Assembly (NCBI GenBank): GCA_902728285.1
Contig: CACVBU010000341.1
Span: forward strand, 248,001-312,000
Direction of reading: 5' to 3'
Length of the DNA: 64,000 nucleotides
Source of the DNA: Clytia hemisphaerica
Lineage: Eukaryota > Cnidaria > Hydrozoa > Leptothecata > Clytiidae
Shown here: positions 1-9,412 of the stretch, piece after piece
How positions within the stretch are numbered: position 1 is the stretch's first letter
Layout: each line of letters begins with the position of its first letter
Program-made: the position numbers and the translations under genes
The notes under the pieces: generated by a model
Seen by the model: only the letters and a program-made list of their open reading frames with translations
What the model was told of the DNA's origin: nothing
Database searches by the model: none

Positions 1-1498
1 ACGAACTTTGCAGTTTCAGCCGACAGTTCAAACCAAACGAAGAGTAGAGAGTGAACGCACTTCGACGTCATGGTTTTTTCAGCAGATGACAAAGCTATCA
101 TCAAAAATGACATCCAAGAAAAGGGCTGGACGGCCTATAGGATTTGTAAGGAACATCACACCAAATCCTGGGTCCTTAGATCTGTCCAGAACCTTGTCAA
201 AAAATTTCATAAAACGAGTTCAATGGATAGAAGACCTGGTCCTGGCAGGCCAATTACAGCTACAACCGAAGAAAATGGTGATCTTGTGGAGGAGATGATA
301 TGTTCCCAGGAAGAAGTCCCTGGAACGCATATAAGCCCCCAAGAAATCGCGCCCATGATTGGGATAAGTAGAAGCTCCGTTAAACGTTTAGTAAAACGAA
401 GAGGGTACAAACAGTTTAAACGAATGAAAACGCCTCGTATGAGTGAAGTCACACGCCAGCGAAGAACGGAACGTGCTGGGAGACTTGCAGATCGATTTGA
501 ACGGAATCCACGCCTCATTGAAAAGTGCGCTTTTCAAGATGAAAAAGATTTTTCACTAGAGGTCCCTCTGAATCATCAGAATGATCGTGTTTATTTCAAG
601 GGAGGCAAGAAGGACGTTCCTTTAGAAAATCTCTGTCATCATACAAACCGTCAATCAAAGAAGGTTATGGTTTCCGCGTGTTTGACATGGAATGGTGCCA
701 CCCAACCATTTTTTGTTAACGAAAGTGGTATGAAGGTCAATGCAGTAAATTACAAAAATCATCTTGAAAAGAAACTCATCCCTTCTGTTGAGAAGCTCTT
801 TACCCATGAACAGTGGATCTTTTTACAAGATGGTGCTCCATCGCATGGTTCCAATTTGGTGCAAGATTTCATGGATGAAAGACTGCGGAAGCGTTTTGTG
901 AAAAAGACTGACTGGCCACCCTCTTCGCCTGACTGCAATCCATTAGATTTTTATTTCTGGGACGCAGTCAAGGCAGAGGTGTACAAAGGTCGATTGAACA
1001 ACCCTTTTAAAGATGAGAATGAGTTGAAAAGAAAGATACGTACGGTATGGAAGAAAGTCGGTTCAAATCGCGAGATAATCAGAAAGGCTCTAAAAGAGTT
1101 CCTACCACGAGTGAGAACTGTCAATAAACAGAAAGGTGGTTGTATCAAATTATTTTATAGTTAGACATCAATATTGATTGTGAAACCGTGGAAGAATCTG
1201 TTGCAAAGAAGTCTTATAACTTAAACTTTATCGATGTTTTTTAATGATTTATACGAACCATTGAGTTCACGAACAAAAAGGAATTCTAATTGACGTCAGT
1301 TTTGAACAAGTCAATTTTGACCTTATTTTTAGAAAACCACATAACTTTACAAAATATTAGTTTCTGACAATGAGATTTTCAGGAGTGCCTCGATTTAAGT
1401 TGAAGTTTACCCATACGAAATTTGAAGTCGATAACACAATAAGAGCACTCTATGTCAAAATTTGAAACTTATGGAAGTTTTTTTTGGACCACCCGGTA
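1..1498 (+). mobile_element. Tc1/mariner-superfamily DNA transposon, 3' part
   Basis: The element holds the transposase at 70-1164 and ends on the right with a terminal inverted repeat at about 1469-1496. Read inward, that repeat starts CCGGGTGGTCCAAAAA, a typical mariner-type end, followed by the TA at 1497-1498. The left end lies outside the window. The sequence right of the TA matches 8751 onward, which lies inside the BEL/Pao LTR, so the element seems to have inserted at a TA within the left LTR copy. An intact reading frame and a clean end suggest a young insertion. Confidence 0.8.
70..1164 (+). CDS. mariner-like transposase
   Basis: 364 residues from an ATG to a stop, the usual length for this family. 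It would cut and paste DNA at TA sites. The N-terminal half (about 1-120) looks like the paired helix-turn-helix DNA-binding region, with a GRP-type linker (PGPGRP near residue 58). The catalytic half shows the three acidic positions: D in FQDEKDF (about 157), D in LQDGAPSH (about 255), and D in SPDCNPLDF. The second and third are 38 residues apart, unlike the 34 of classical mariner, so it may belong to a DD37D/DD39D-like branch. No frameshift or stop is seen, so it could still be active. The superfamily is near certain; the subfamily is not. Confidence 0.85.
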   Translation: MVFSADDKAIIKNDIQEKGWTAYRICKEHHTKSWVLRSVQNLVKKFHKTSSMDRRPGPGRPITATTEENGDLVEEMICSQEEVPGTHISPQEIAPMIGISRSSVKRLVKRRGYKQFKRMKTPRMSEVTRQRRTERAGRLADRFERNPRLIEKCAFQDEKDFSLEVPLNHQNDRVYFKGGKKDVPLENLCHHTNRQSKKVMVSACLTWNGATQPFFVNESGMKVNAVNYKNHLEKKLIPSVEKLFTHEQWIFLQDGAPSHGSNLVQDFMDERLRKRFVKKTDWPPSSPDCNPLDFYFWDAVKAEVYKGRLNNPFKDENELKRKIRTVWKKVGSNREIIRKALKEFLPRVRTVNKQKGGCIKLFYS

Positions 1499-2160
1499 AG
1501 TCTATGAAAGTATAAATCTAAGTTGAAAGAAAAATGTAAAATATAAGTCTATTTACCAGCATGCCAGGAAATGTAGTGGTGAGAATCCTAGACAAAATGA
1601 AGAGCTTGAATGAAGTATGCTTGAGAGCTTGAATAGAGATTTGATTTGAATTGAATACTGATTGATGTTCCCAACTTAGCTTAAGAGTTAACTGGAAGCC
1701 ATCTTGAATTGAGTTGAATTGACTTCAGTTGAAAGTTGAGAGTGATGTTAACTCCTCAAAAGCTAGTTGACAACTGATGACAAAAGCAAAGTGCTGGTTT
1801 TGTGTCAAAAAGCAAAGTGGACAAAAATTATAAAAAACAAAGTGGATATGTAATAAATTATGAATAAATCAATTATTTTTTGTGCATAAATTATATAAAT
1901 TATTCTAAAATTGAATTGTATGTAAAATGCAGAACAAAACAAAGGACAAAGACCAGAACAAAGTGGACATGCAAGAAAACTTCCAAAATGTGTCTAGACC
2001 CTTAAAGAAAGCTCTGTCCACATGTGACAAAAAACAGAAAGACACTGAAAAACAAGGAAAACTTAAATTTGTATATTTTTGTAAATTTTGAATATAATAA
2101 AATAAAACCAAGAAGAACACAAACATGAAATTTTGTATTTCACGAGTTTCTCAGTTTACA
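1499..2160 (-). repeat. 3' LTR of the BEL/Pao element, truncated by mariner
   Basis: Corresponds base for base in length to 8751-9412. Its end facing the coding region is ...TTTACA, which read on the - strand gives the TGT start typical of BEL LTRs. The far end stops at the TA of the mariner insertion, about 72 bases short of the full LTR. Differs from the other copy at 2144 by eye. Confidence 0.85.
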
Positions 2161-2185
2161 CTGCCCGGCCGGCATATGCAAAATT

Positions 2186-5100
2186 TCAATTGTCGTCAAT
2201 ATCATTTAAGATCAACTCATTGTACAAATCCAACTCATCTACAGGATGAATCATTACCAAGCCACGCGCTGCTCTGTAGGTGGTACGATCGAAGTTTTCG
2301 GTTTCGTTCCGGTATTGGACTTCAACTCTGCGAATGCGACCATCCTTGCTTGTCTCAACGTTCTTTATTTTCCCGTATTGGTAGGTATTGCAAAGCAGGT
2401 TTTCTTGTTTCTTGAATAAAACGATATCACCAACTTTCAGATTGAATGAATTGTCAAACCATTTGGGTTGATGCATGAGTTTTGGTACGTGAACTGTTAA
2501 CCATACTTCAAACCAGGCATTGAAAAGCTCCTGATTTTGCTTGAGAAATTTGTCGGGTTTAGTTGTGACTTCGACTGGAAAAGTTGGACTTCTGTCGTTG
2601 TTGCGTCCTAACAAAAGTCTGTTGGGGGTCAAGATGTCAGATACTTCAAATTCTGTATGTCCACGGAGAGCCAATGGTGCATCATTGATAGTGTTAGACA
2701 GCTGGCTGGCGACGGTTTCCCATTGGAGCACGGAGAAACGATACTTATCGAAGTTGATTTCAAGGGACTTCTTGATTTCCTGAATTTTCCGTTCCACCTT
2801 GCCGTGCATGTGATGGCCGGATACAGGACAGGTTTCAAATTCAACGAGAACATCTTGAAAAAGGCGGTTTTGGATATCTCGAAACGATAATTTGAGGGTT
2901 CCGCATCCCTTGACAAGTTGGCTTCCTTCATCAGGTAGTAAGTACTTTGGGTATCCAACTTCACTGGCGAATCGTGTAAATGATAAGATGAATGCGGGCG
3001 TGCTATAATCATCCATGATTTTTATCTTGGTGGCGGATGTAGTTGTGCAGCAAAAGATTGCCATCCATATTTTAATTGTAGTACGTTTGTGAAAGTTTGA
3101 GTAGGATGTGAATGGTCCACACAAATCCACCTGAGTCGAAAAAAATGGAGGGGCGATGTTCAAATTGTGATTTGATATCGGTCCCATTTCCACATTGATC
3201 GTTTTTTTGGCAATGTACCGACACCTTTCACAGCGCCTTCGAATGAGCTTAACAAGGTCCCGACCATCAATGATGTATACAATTTGAAGTACATAACGAA
3301 GGACAGTTTCGACACCAGCATGCTTGGCAACTGGGTGGTTCCAATGGATATGATTGATAATGCTGAAGGCTATTGGAGAGTGCCTATCCACCAATGGGAC
3401 AACAAATGAAGTTGTGGTGAGATCGAGCATAATGCTAGTGAGTTTTCCGGTTGCTGTTATATTGTTTGTGGGTAGAATTCTGCCAGTATAGTATAGAATG
3501 CCATTCTTCATGGTTGAAATTCTTTCATACTTCCTTTTTGGTGAGAAGGCTTGTACTTCTTCTGTAGCCTTTGTAAAGAAGTATTTATGTGCTGATTCTT
3601 CAATTGGCTGTGAAGCGAAACGTGACAATCTTTTCTTTCGACATTTGAAGTGAGAGATGAATTGATAGGCTGTGCTCATGATTTTAAGTGATCTCTTCCA
3701 ACCATACTTTATTGGATTGATACGGTATTCTGAAAATTCTGACCGTTGACTGATTGATGACAAGTGAATGGATGGTTGGATGTTGATTGGATCGATGATT
3801 GTGAGTATCTGCTCTTTCTTTGCAGATTTGAGTTCTTCATTTGTGAGCTTGACTTGATCGACAGATTTCGTTGGAAAGGTATCTTCTGGATCGCACATCC
3901 ATTCAAACCCTTTGAACCAAGTTGAGTTTGCAGATACGTCAGAGATGGTTGTGCCACGTCTTGTGCCTATGTCTGCGATCATGTTTTCTGATGTGACAAA
4001 TTTCCAAGATGATAGTTCTGTGAATCGATGGATTTCAGTAACTCGAGTTCGGACCCATGGCTTGAGTTGCTTTTCGATGCCGTTGATCCAAAAGAGAGTG
4101 ATTTGACTGTCTGTTAATTTTAAACTGGATTTGAGGTGTGTGCCAAAAGCTCGTCTGACAACTTCTCCGGTATGCGCGTTAAGAGTTGCTGCAAGGAGTT
4201 CACCTCTTGGTTGAGTGGTTCCATCAGGAATGAGTCTTGAACGTGCGAAAACAAGTTGGCATGAAAACTTTCCACATCTTCGCTTGAAACGTGCATAAAT
4301 TGCTACACAAGCAATGTTCTTTGAAGCATCTGCTGTGTCGATTGAATTGATTTCTAGGTTAATAGCATCTTCTGGTACAATTGCACGGTTGTACTTAATT
4401 GAGGAGATTTCTTCCATCATTTTGAAATGTGAATCCCATATTGGTCTCAAATTGTCTGGAATGCGATCGTCCCATCCAATACCAAGATCGACAAGTTGGT
4501 GGAGATCAAGTTTCATTGCGGCTGTCAGTGGTGTAATCTTTCCTGATATGTCATAGAGTTCAGCTACTTTTGAGACACAATGTCTTCGAGTCAATTTGGT
4601 TGGTACATTGTTGATCTTGACTGGTTTTTTGCCTCTGACCTTCTTGGCAAAATTGAGCTCGCTGACATCAAGAGAGACAACATCTTCCTCTGGGTACCAT
4701 TTCATGCCTGCAACACCAATGCTTTCTCCATCTGATGTCAGGTCTGGTTTGGGTTTTTGGTGTGAGAAAGTGATTCCTTTAAGTGAGAAACCACCACGAT
4801 TGACAACTATTTCTAACTCGTCGGCACGTTGAGTAGCCATTTGCATTGATTTTTCTCCTGATAGACAGTCGTCCACATAGATGTCTTTCATGATGATTGA
4901 AGCAACTTCTGGGTAATCTTGTGAGGACAGTTGTCCGGTTTCCCTCAGGGCTCGCTCGGATTGGTTTCCTGAAGATTTGACGCCATAAATAAGTGTTTTA
5001 ATTACCTTCTCTTTTGGGATCTTTTTCTGGTCAAGGTTTTCTCCCCATATATAACGTTGTAAGCACCAATGATGTTCGCGAAGACGGACTGAATTATACA

Positions 5101-8100
5101 TCTTCCTAATGTCGGTGTGGAAAGCTGTATGATGTAGCGACCATCGTATGAGAATCTCAACCAGTCGGTTCATGTTGTTTGTTCCCTTCGCAAGGATGTC
5201 GTTCAGACTGTATCCTGAATCAGTTGGTTGCGATGCATCAAATACAATTCTGCAGGGTGTTGATATGGAGTTTGGCTTCCATACCGCTCTCCACGGAATG
5301 AAATTGAGTACTTTAGTATTGGATAGCATATGTTGTTGTTGTGGTGTGAGGTTCTCTACGTAGTCAACGTATCCCATTGCTTGGAGTTTGGCTTCTGATG
5401 CGATGACATCTGCTTTGTCGGTTGGTTCTTTGTCTAACTTTCTCAATTGTTGGAAGTAGACTTTCAGTGCTTTATGTTTGTTGTTGGCCAGCTTGGTCTC
5501 TGGGTTGTGAAGGAGTGGTAAGTTTGCATGTGATACGCAATTCTTCAAATCGACTGAGACGGATTGGTTGATCAAGTGTTGTTCCACTTCTTCCTTCAAG
5601 CTGATTGATTCAATTGATTCACTTATTTTGCACTCTTTGCAGTCTCTGCAATGAACACAACGATACGTGATTTGACTACCAGAATTTTCGGCTTCTTCAA
5701 ATATCTTGATATTTCTGGTGACATGTGCTGTTGGATGTTGGTCGATCTCTAGCATAAGGTCTTGTTGATGGTCTTTCTCTACCTTGACGTGAATCAGGTC
5801 GATATCTGGTAGGGTTGTAAGCTGCTGACTTGACAGTTGACGATGGGTTGCAAGGAACGCATTCATTTGATTTATTGCAAGGTGATGTTGGTTGATGACG
5901 TTGAAGGCACAATGAGGGCCCCCTACAACACCACGACTGCCATCGCTGTTCTTGAACAAAGAGCGGAAGATTGTTAAACCGGTCTTGAGTTGGAATACTT
6001 CTTTTGGATGGTAGCGTTGATATTTGATACCAAGCATGATGTCTATTTCCCCACCAACAGATGATGGGAGTGATGGCAGATCTTCTGGGTTGCATCCGGT
6101 TTGTCGATATGCATTGATGATGTCCTCCTCCACTTGTTTGAGTTGGTAAGTAGGGAAGGTTGAGGTGATCTTTGGAAGACAGAGTCCTTTAAGTTGTGCG
6201 TCATGACCGTCATGTAGTGGAATGTTGATTTTGTAGGAGCCAGAGCTGATTGTTTTTACATTGCCGACACCTCCTATTGGGATGTTGCCGCCATACTCCA
6301 TCTTTGCTCTCTTCCCCAGACGTTTGACTGCACTCTGGGATATGACCATGTCGCTGCATCCTGAATCAAAAAATATCGTAAGCTGTTGGCCATCAACATT
6401 GATTGTTTGAAGAATGTAGATGGCATCATTATCCTCCTCCTCAGCATCTGATGCTGATGGTTGTTTGGAATTAGTTGAAGAGTTGAAGGAAAGAGATTTT
6501 GTATCAATGTGAAATGCAAGTTTGATGTCTTTAGAGAATTGTTGAAGTCTTGATTGTCGTAGAATACATCTTTCTTTGAAGTTTTGAAGGACTTGGTGGG
6601 ATTCTGGAGTTGTAGCATGGTCTTGACAGATGAGAACATGCTTTTTGATGTCGTAGTCGTCATGGGATGGATGTGGACAGGTAAATTCGCGTTGACATCG
6701 TCCTTCTTGATGTTTACCTTTTGCTTGTTGAGCGCCTGGAAACAGACACTGTGTGCAGTAACCCTTTTGGCGTAGGGTGCTGAATCGTTGAGATGGCTTC
6801 ATTTGAACAAACTCTGGACAGGAGAAGTATTGTAGCAACTTGGAATTATTAGGACCATTGGTTTGGACGTGCCCCTTCTCACCGCAGATGAAGCACTTTG
6901 TTTGGATGATTGGAGATTTGTTGTCTGTAAGATGTGATGAGCTTCCACCACCTCCTGGTGATGTTTGTCTACCACTTCCTGAAGTCTTTCCATTTCCTGG
7001 TGTTTGTTTACCAGGGTTGATTGTTGTTGGTGATGAACAGTGTAGCATCTTGAGTTGTTGGATTGATATTTCTTTCTCTAGGAATTTGATGAATTCCTCC
7101 CAGATAGTTGATTGATGAAGTGTTTTCCCTTCAAGAAAGGAAAACCATTTGGTTTGGCGGGTGTCATCCATAAGTTGATAAACATCCTCAAGTGTTTTTC
7201 CATAAAGAAGAAAGTTCTCAATTTGGTGTTTCTGAGCTAAGTTCATTGTATCTCTCATGAAGTTTAGCATTTTACTAAGTGACTCAATTTGTTTCTCAGG
7301 GTCACTTCTGACACGCCATAAACGAGTAGTGTTTTGAATATCAGACAGTTTCTTTGATAAAAGCAGTTTTGGGTCTCCGTACGATAACTTAAGTCTACGC
7401 CATATTTCTTCAATGTTGTCAACTCCCTTAACAAGGGTCAGGGCTGGCCCCTCAAGGTAATTGTTTTTGATGAGGTCAGGAAGATGAGCGGAAGGTGTTG
7501 ATTTTGAATGCAATTTCTCAAAGTCACTTTTGAAGGAGTAAAAATCCGAAGATGAATCATACCCTTTGAATTTTGTTAGCTTAATGTTCAACTTTGAAGA
7601 TTGGAATTTCTGCTCCTTGGCTATCTCTTGAACTTTGAGTGTTGATTCGAGCTTTGTGATGTAGGTAGATTTCAGTTTAGCGAGTGCATCGTACGACTTA
7701 GTAACAATATCAGTTTCATCCTTTTGAAAATGTTCACTTACAAGGAGTTTCTCCATATGCTTTGTCAGGTTGTTGATACTTTGTTGATGTGAAGAAAGAT
7801 TACGTTCAGCAAGTACAAGTTCATCATAGCTAAATGCACTTGGATCCTCTTTAAAAACTGCCTCAAGTGAAGTAATAGTAGATTTTACCTCTTTCATTAA
7901 AAAGTCTGATAATGATTTTTTGCGTTGGGCGTTTTTCTCATCAGGGCGGACTTCTTTTCGACGAGCATTGACGCGTTGAATGACTGTCTGTGCATTATGG
8001 ATAGTTTCATTGTAGGATTTAAGAAAGTTTTTCTCGTATTCTTCTGTTCCGATAGATTGAAGTATTTCATTATGTAGTACTTTCAGGCGGTTGCGCATTG

Positions 8101-8482
8101 TTTTTACTTCCTTAAAGAGTTGTTCCAGTTCACTGTACGTCATAAACTCAATGTCATAATCTGTACCGATATCAGCAATTTCACTAGAGAGAACATTCTG
8201 TTCAATTGAAATGTTTTTAATATCGTTTTCCATAATTTGGTCTTTGATTGTTAAACCTCGGACAAGTTGTGAAAGATTTGCGTCAACTGATTGTGTAGAG
8301 GTATCACTCTCGTATAAACTTTGATATAAGTTGAACGTTTGCTCTAATGTTGATATATCAGCATCTGATTCATCGCTTGATGATGCTTGACTGGTTGTTT
8401 CAGGTGGCAATCGTATGCCTTGAGTGCCAAACGATTTATAATTGATGGGTTTGTTTGCAGCCGCACGTGTGCTTCGACGCAT
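2186..8482 (-). CDS. BEL/Pao Gag-Pol polyprotein
   Basis: A single open frame of 2098 residues. In order: a Gag region with a DUF1759-like segment (about 300-480, around KFKGYDSSSDFYSF); a zinc knuckle starting CFICGEKGH (about 527) and a Cys/His-rich stretch; a pepsin-type protease with FFDSGCSD near 705 (DSG in place of the commoner DTG); reverse transcriptase with the catalytic YVDD near 1202; RNase H (about 1380-1460, DTADAS and RGELLAA); integrase with an HHCC zinc region and D, D, E at VDLCGPF (about 1785), PDEGSQL (about 1850) and GKVERK (about 1895); and a C-terminal DUF5641-like tail. The absence of stops or frameshifts, with near-identical LTRs, implies a recently active copy. Gag and Pol are fused, as is usual for BEL elements. 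Confidence 0.93.
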   Translation of the reverse strand: MRRSTRAAANKPINYKSFGTQGIRLPPETTSQASSSDESDADISTLEQTFNLYQSLYESDTSTQSVDANLSQLVRGLTIKDQIMENDIKNISIEQNVLSSEIADIGTDYDIEFMTYSELEQLFKEVKTMRNRLKVLHNEILQSIGTEEYEKNFLKSYNETIHNAQTVIQRVNARRKEVRPDEKNAQRKKSLSDFLMKEVKSTITSLEAVFKEDPSAFSYDELVLAERNLSSHQQSINNLTKHMEKLLVSEHFQKDETDIVTKSYDALAKLKSTYITKLESTLKVQEIAKEQKFQSSKLNIKLTKFKGYDSSSDFYSFKSDFEKLHSKSTPSAHLPDLIKNNYLEGPALTLVKGVDNIEEIWRRLKLSYGDPKLLLSKKLSDIQNTTRLWRVRSDPEKQIESLSKMLNFMRDTMNLAQKHQIENFLLYGKTLEDVYQLMDDTRQTKWFSFLEGKTLHQSTIWEEFIKFLEKEISIQQLKMLHCSSPTTINPGKQTPGNGKTSGSGRQTSPGGGGSSSHLTDNKSPIIQTKCFICGEKGHVQTNGPNNSKLLQYFSCPEFVQMKPSQRFSTLRQKGYCTQCLFPGAQQAKGKHQEGRCQREFTCPHPSHDDYDIKKHVLICQDHATTPESHQVLQNFKERCILRQSRLQQFSKDIKLAFHIDTKSLSFNSSTNSKQPSASDAEEEDNDAIYILQTINVDGQQLTIFFDSGCSDMVISQSAVKRLGKRAKMEYGGNIPIGGVGNVKTISSGSYKINIPLHDGHDAQLKGLCLPKITSTFPTYQLKQVEEDIINAYRQTGCNPEDLPSLPSSVGGEIDIMLGIKYQRYHPKEVFQLKTGLTIFRSLFKNSDGSRGVVGGPHCAFNVINQHHLAINQMNAFLATHRQLSSQQLTTLPDIDLIHVKVEKDHQQDLMLEIDQHPTAHVTRNIKIFEEAENSGSQITYRCVHCRDCKECKISESIESISLKEEVEQHLINQSVSVDLKNCVSHANLPLLHNPETKLANNKHKALKVYFQQLRKLDKEPTDKADVIASEAKLQAMGYVDYVENLTPQQQHMLSNTKVLNFIPWRAVWKPNSISTPCRIVFDASQPTDSGYSLNDILAKGTNNMNRLVEILIRWSLHHTAFHTDIRKMYNSVRLREHHWCLQRYIWGENLDQKKIPKEKVIKTLIYGVKSSGNQSERALRETGQLSSQDYPEVASIIMKDIYVDDCLSGEKSMQMATQRADELEIVVNRGGFSLKGITFSHQKPKPDLTSDGESIGVAGMKWYPEEDVVSLDVSELNFAKKVRGKKPVKINNVPTKLTRRHCVSKVAELYDISGKITPLTAAMKLDLHQLVDLGIGWDDRIPDNLRPIWDSHFKMMEEISSIKYNRAIVPEDAINLEINSIDTADASKNIACVAIYARFKRRCGKFSCQLVFARSRLIPDGTTQPRGELLAATLNAHTGEVVRRAFGTHLKSSLKLTDSQITLFWINGIEKQLKPWVRTRVTEIHRFTELSSWKFVTSENMIADIGTRRGTTISDVSANSTWFKGFEWMCDPEDTFPTKSVDQVKLTNEELKSAKKEQILTIIDPINIQPSIHLSSISQRSEFSEYRINPIKYGWKRSLKIMSTAYQFISHFKCRKKRLSRFASQPIEESAHKYFFTKATEEVQAFSPKRKYERISTMKNGILYYTGRILPTNNITATGKLTSIMLDLTTTSFVVPLVDRHSPIAFSIINHIHWNHPVAKHAGVETVLRYVLQIVYIIDGRDLVKLIRRRCERCRYIAKKTINVEMGPISNHNLNIAPPFFSTQVDLCGPFTSYSNFHKRTTIKIWMAIFCCTTTSATKIKIMDDYSTPAFILSFTRFASEVGYPKYLLPDEGSQLVKGCGTLKLSFRDIQNRLFQDVLVEFETCPVSGHHMHGKVERKIQEIKKSLEINFDKYRFSVLQWETVASQLSNTINDAPLALRGHTEFEVSDILTPNRLLLGRNNDRSPTFPVEVTTKPDKFLKQNQELFNAWFEVWLTVHVPKLMHQPKWFDNSFNLKVGDIVLFKKQENLLCNTYQYGKIKNVETSKDGRIRRVEVQYRNETENFDRTTYRAARGLVMIHPVDELDLYNELILNDIDDN

Positions 8483-8678
8483 GTAGCTGTTGGTGTGCTG
8501 TTTTGAATGTTATAAAGGTGTGCACCAATTTCTTTGCAAGCTCTTTGTAATTCATTAAGAATTCAAAACTGAAAAAAGAATACAAAAGAAAAAATAAATA
8601 ACTAATAAATAACTTGAACAAAAAAATAAAGTCAAATTTGACACGCCTACTTTGTGAAAATCTAAGTTCTAGCAGCAA

Positions 8679-9412
8679 TGTACAAAGAAAATTGATATTG
8701 ATTGAAAGTCTAAGTCTAAGTTGAAAGTATAAGTCTGAGTTGAAAGTATAAGTCTATGAAAGTATAAATCTAAGTTGAAAGAAAAATGTAAAATATAAGT
8801 CTATTTACCAGCATGCCAGGAAATGTAGTGGTGAGAATCCTAGACAAAATGAAGAGCTTGAATGAAGTATGCTTGAGAGCTTGAATAGAGATTTGATTTG
8901 AATTGAATACTGATTGATGTTCCCAACTTAGCTTAAGAGTTAACTGGAAGCCATCTTGAATTGAGTTGAATTGACTTCAGTTGAAAGTTGAGAGTGATGT
9001 TAACTCCTCAAAAGCTAGTTGACAACTGATGACAAAAGCAAAGTGCTGGTTTTGTGTCAAAAAGCAAAGTGGACAAAAATTATAAAAAACAAAGTGGATA
9101 TGTAATAAATTATGAATAAATCAATTATTTTTTGTGCATAAATTATATAAATTATTCTAAAATTGAATTGTATGTAAAATGCAGAACAAAACAAAGGACA
9201 AAGACCAGAACAAAGTGGACATGCAAGAAAACTTCCAAAATGTGTCTAGACCCTTAAAGAAAGCTCTGTCCACATGTGACAAAAAACAGAAAGACACTGA
9301 AAAACAAGGAAAACTTAAATTTGTATATTTTTGTAAATTTTGAATATAATAAAATAAAACCAAGAAGAACACAAACATGAAATTTTGTATTTCACAAGTT
9401 TCTCAGTTTACA
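8679..9412 (-). repeat. 5' LTR of the BEL/Pao element
   Basis: 734 bases bounded by TGTACAAAG on the left and AGTTTACA on the right, that is TGT...ACA on either strand. The left boundary is inferred from this pairing and from the short tandem repeats (AGTTGAAAGTATAAGTCT) at 8700-8760 being part of the LTR. It contains a GTCTAGAC at 9244-9251. The 196 bases between this LTR and the polyprotein ATG form the leader. Confidence 0.75.

Larger units (their letters stand above)
1499..9412 (-). mobile_element. BEL/Pao LTR retrotransposon, near full length
   Basis: The element reads on the - strand, so the right LTR (8679-9412) is its 5' LTR and the left LTR (1499-2160) its 3' LTR. One continuous Gag-Pol frame lies between them. 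The two LTRs are collinear over 662 bases, and I noticed one substitution between them (G at 2144, A at 9396), which points to recent insertion. The left LTR is cut by the mariner element, so about 72 bases of it and the left target duplication should lie left of the window. I could not assign the primer-binding site to a tRNA. Confidence 0.9.

Noticed and set aside
1992-1999. GTCTAGAC Smad-type palindrome in the BEL LTR (and 9244-9251)
   Set aside because: Two copies of one transposon sequence; no reason to link it to Smad regulation. It also warns that a lone GTCTAGAC is weak evidence.
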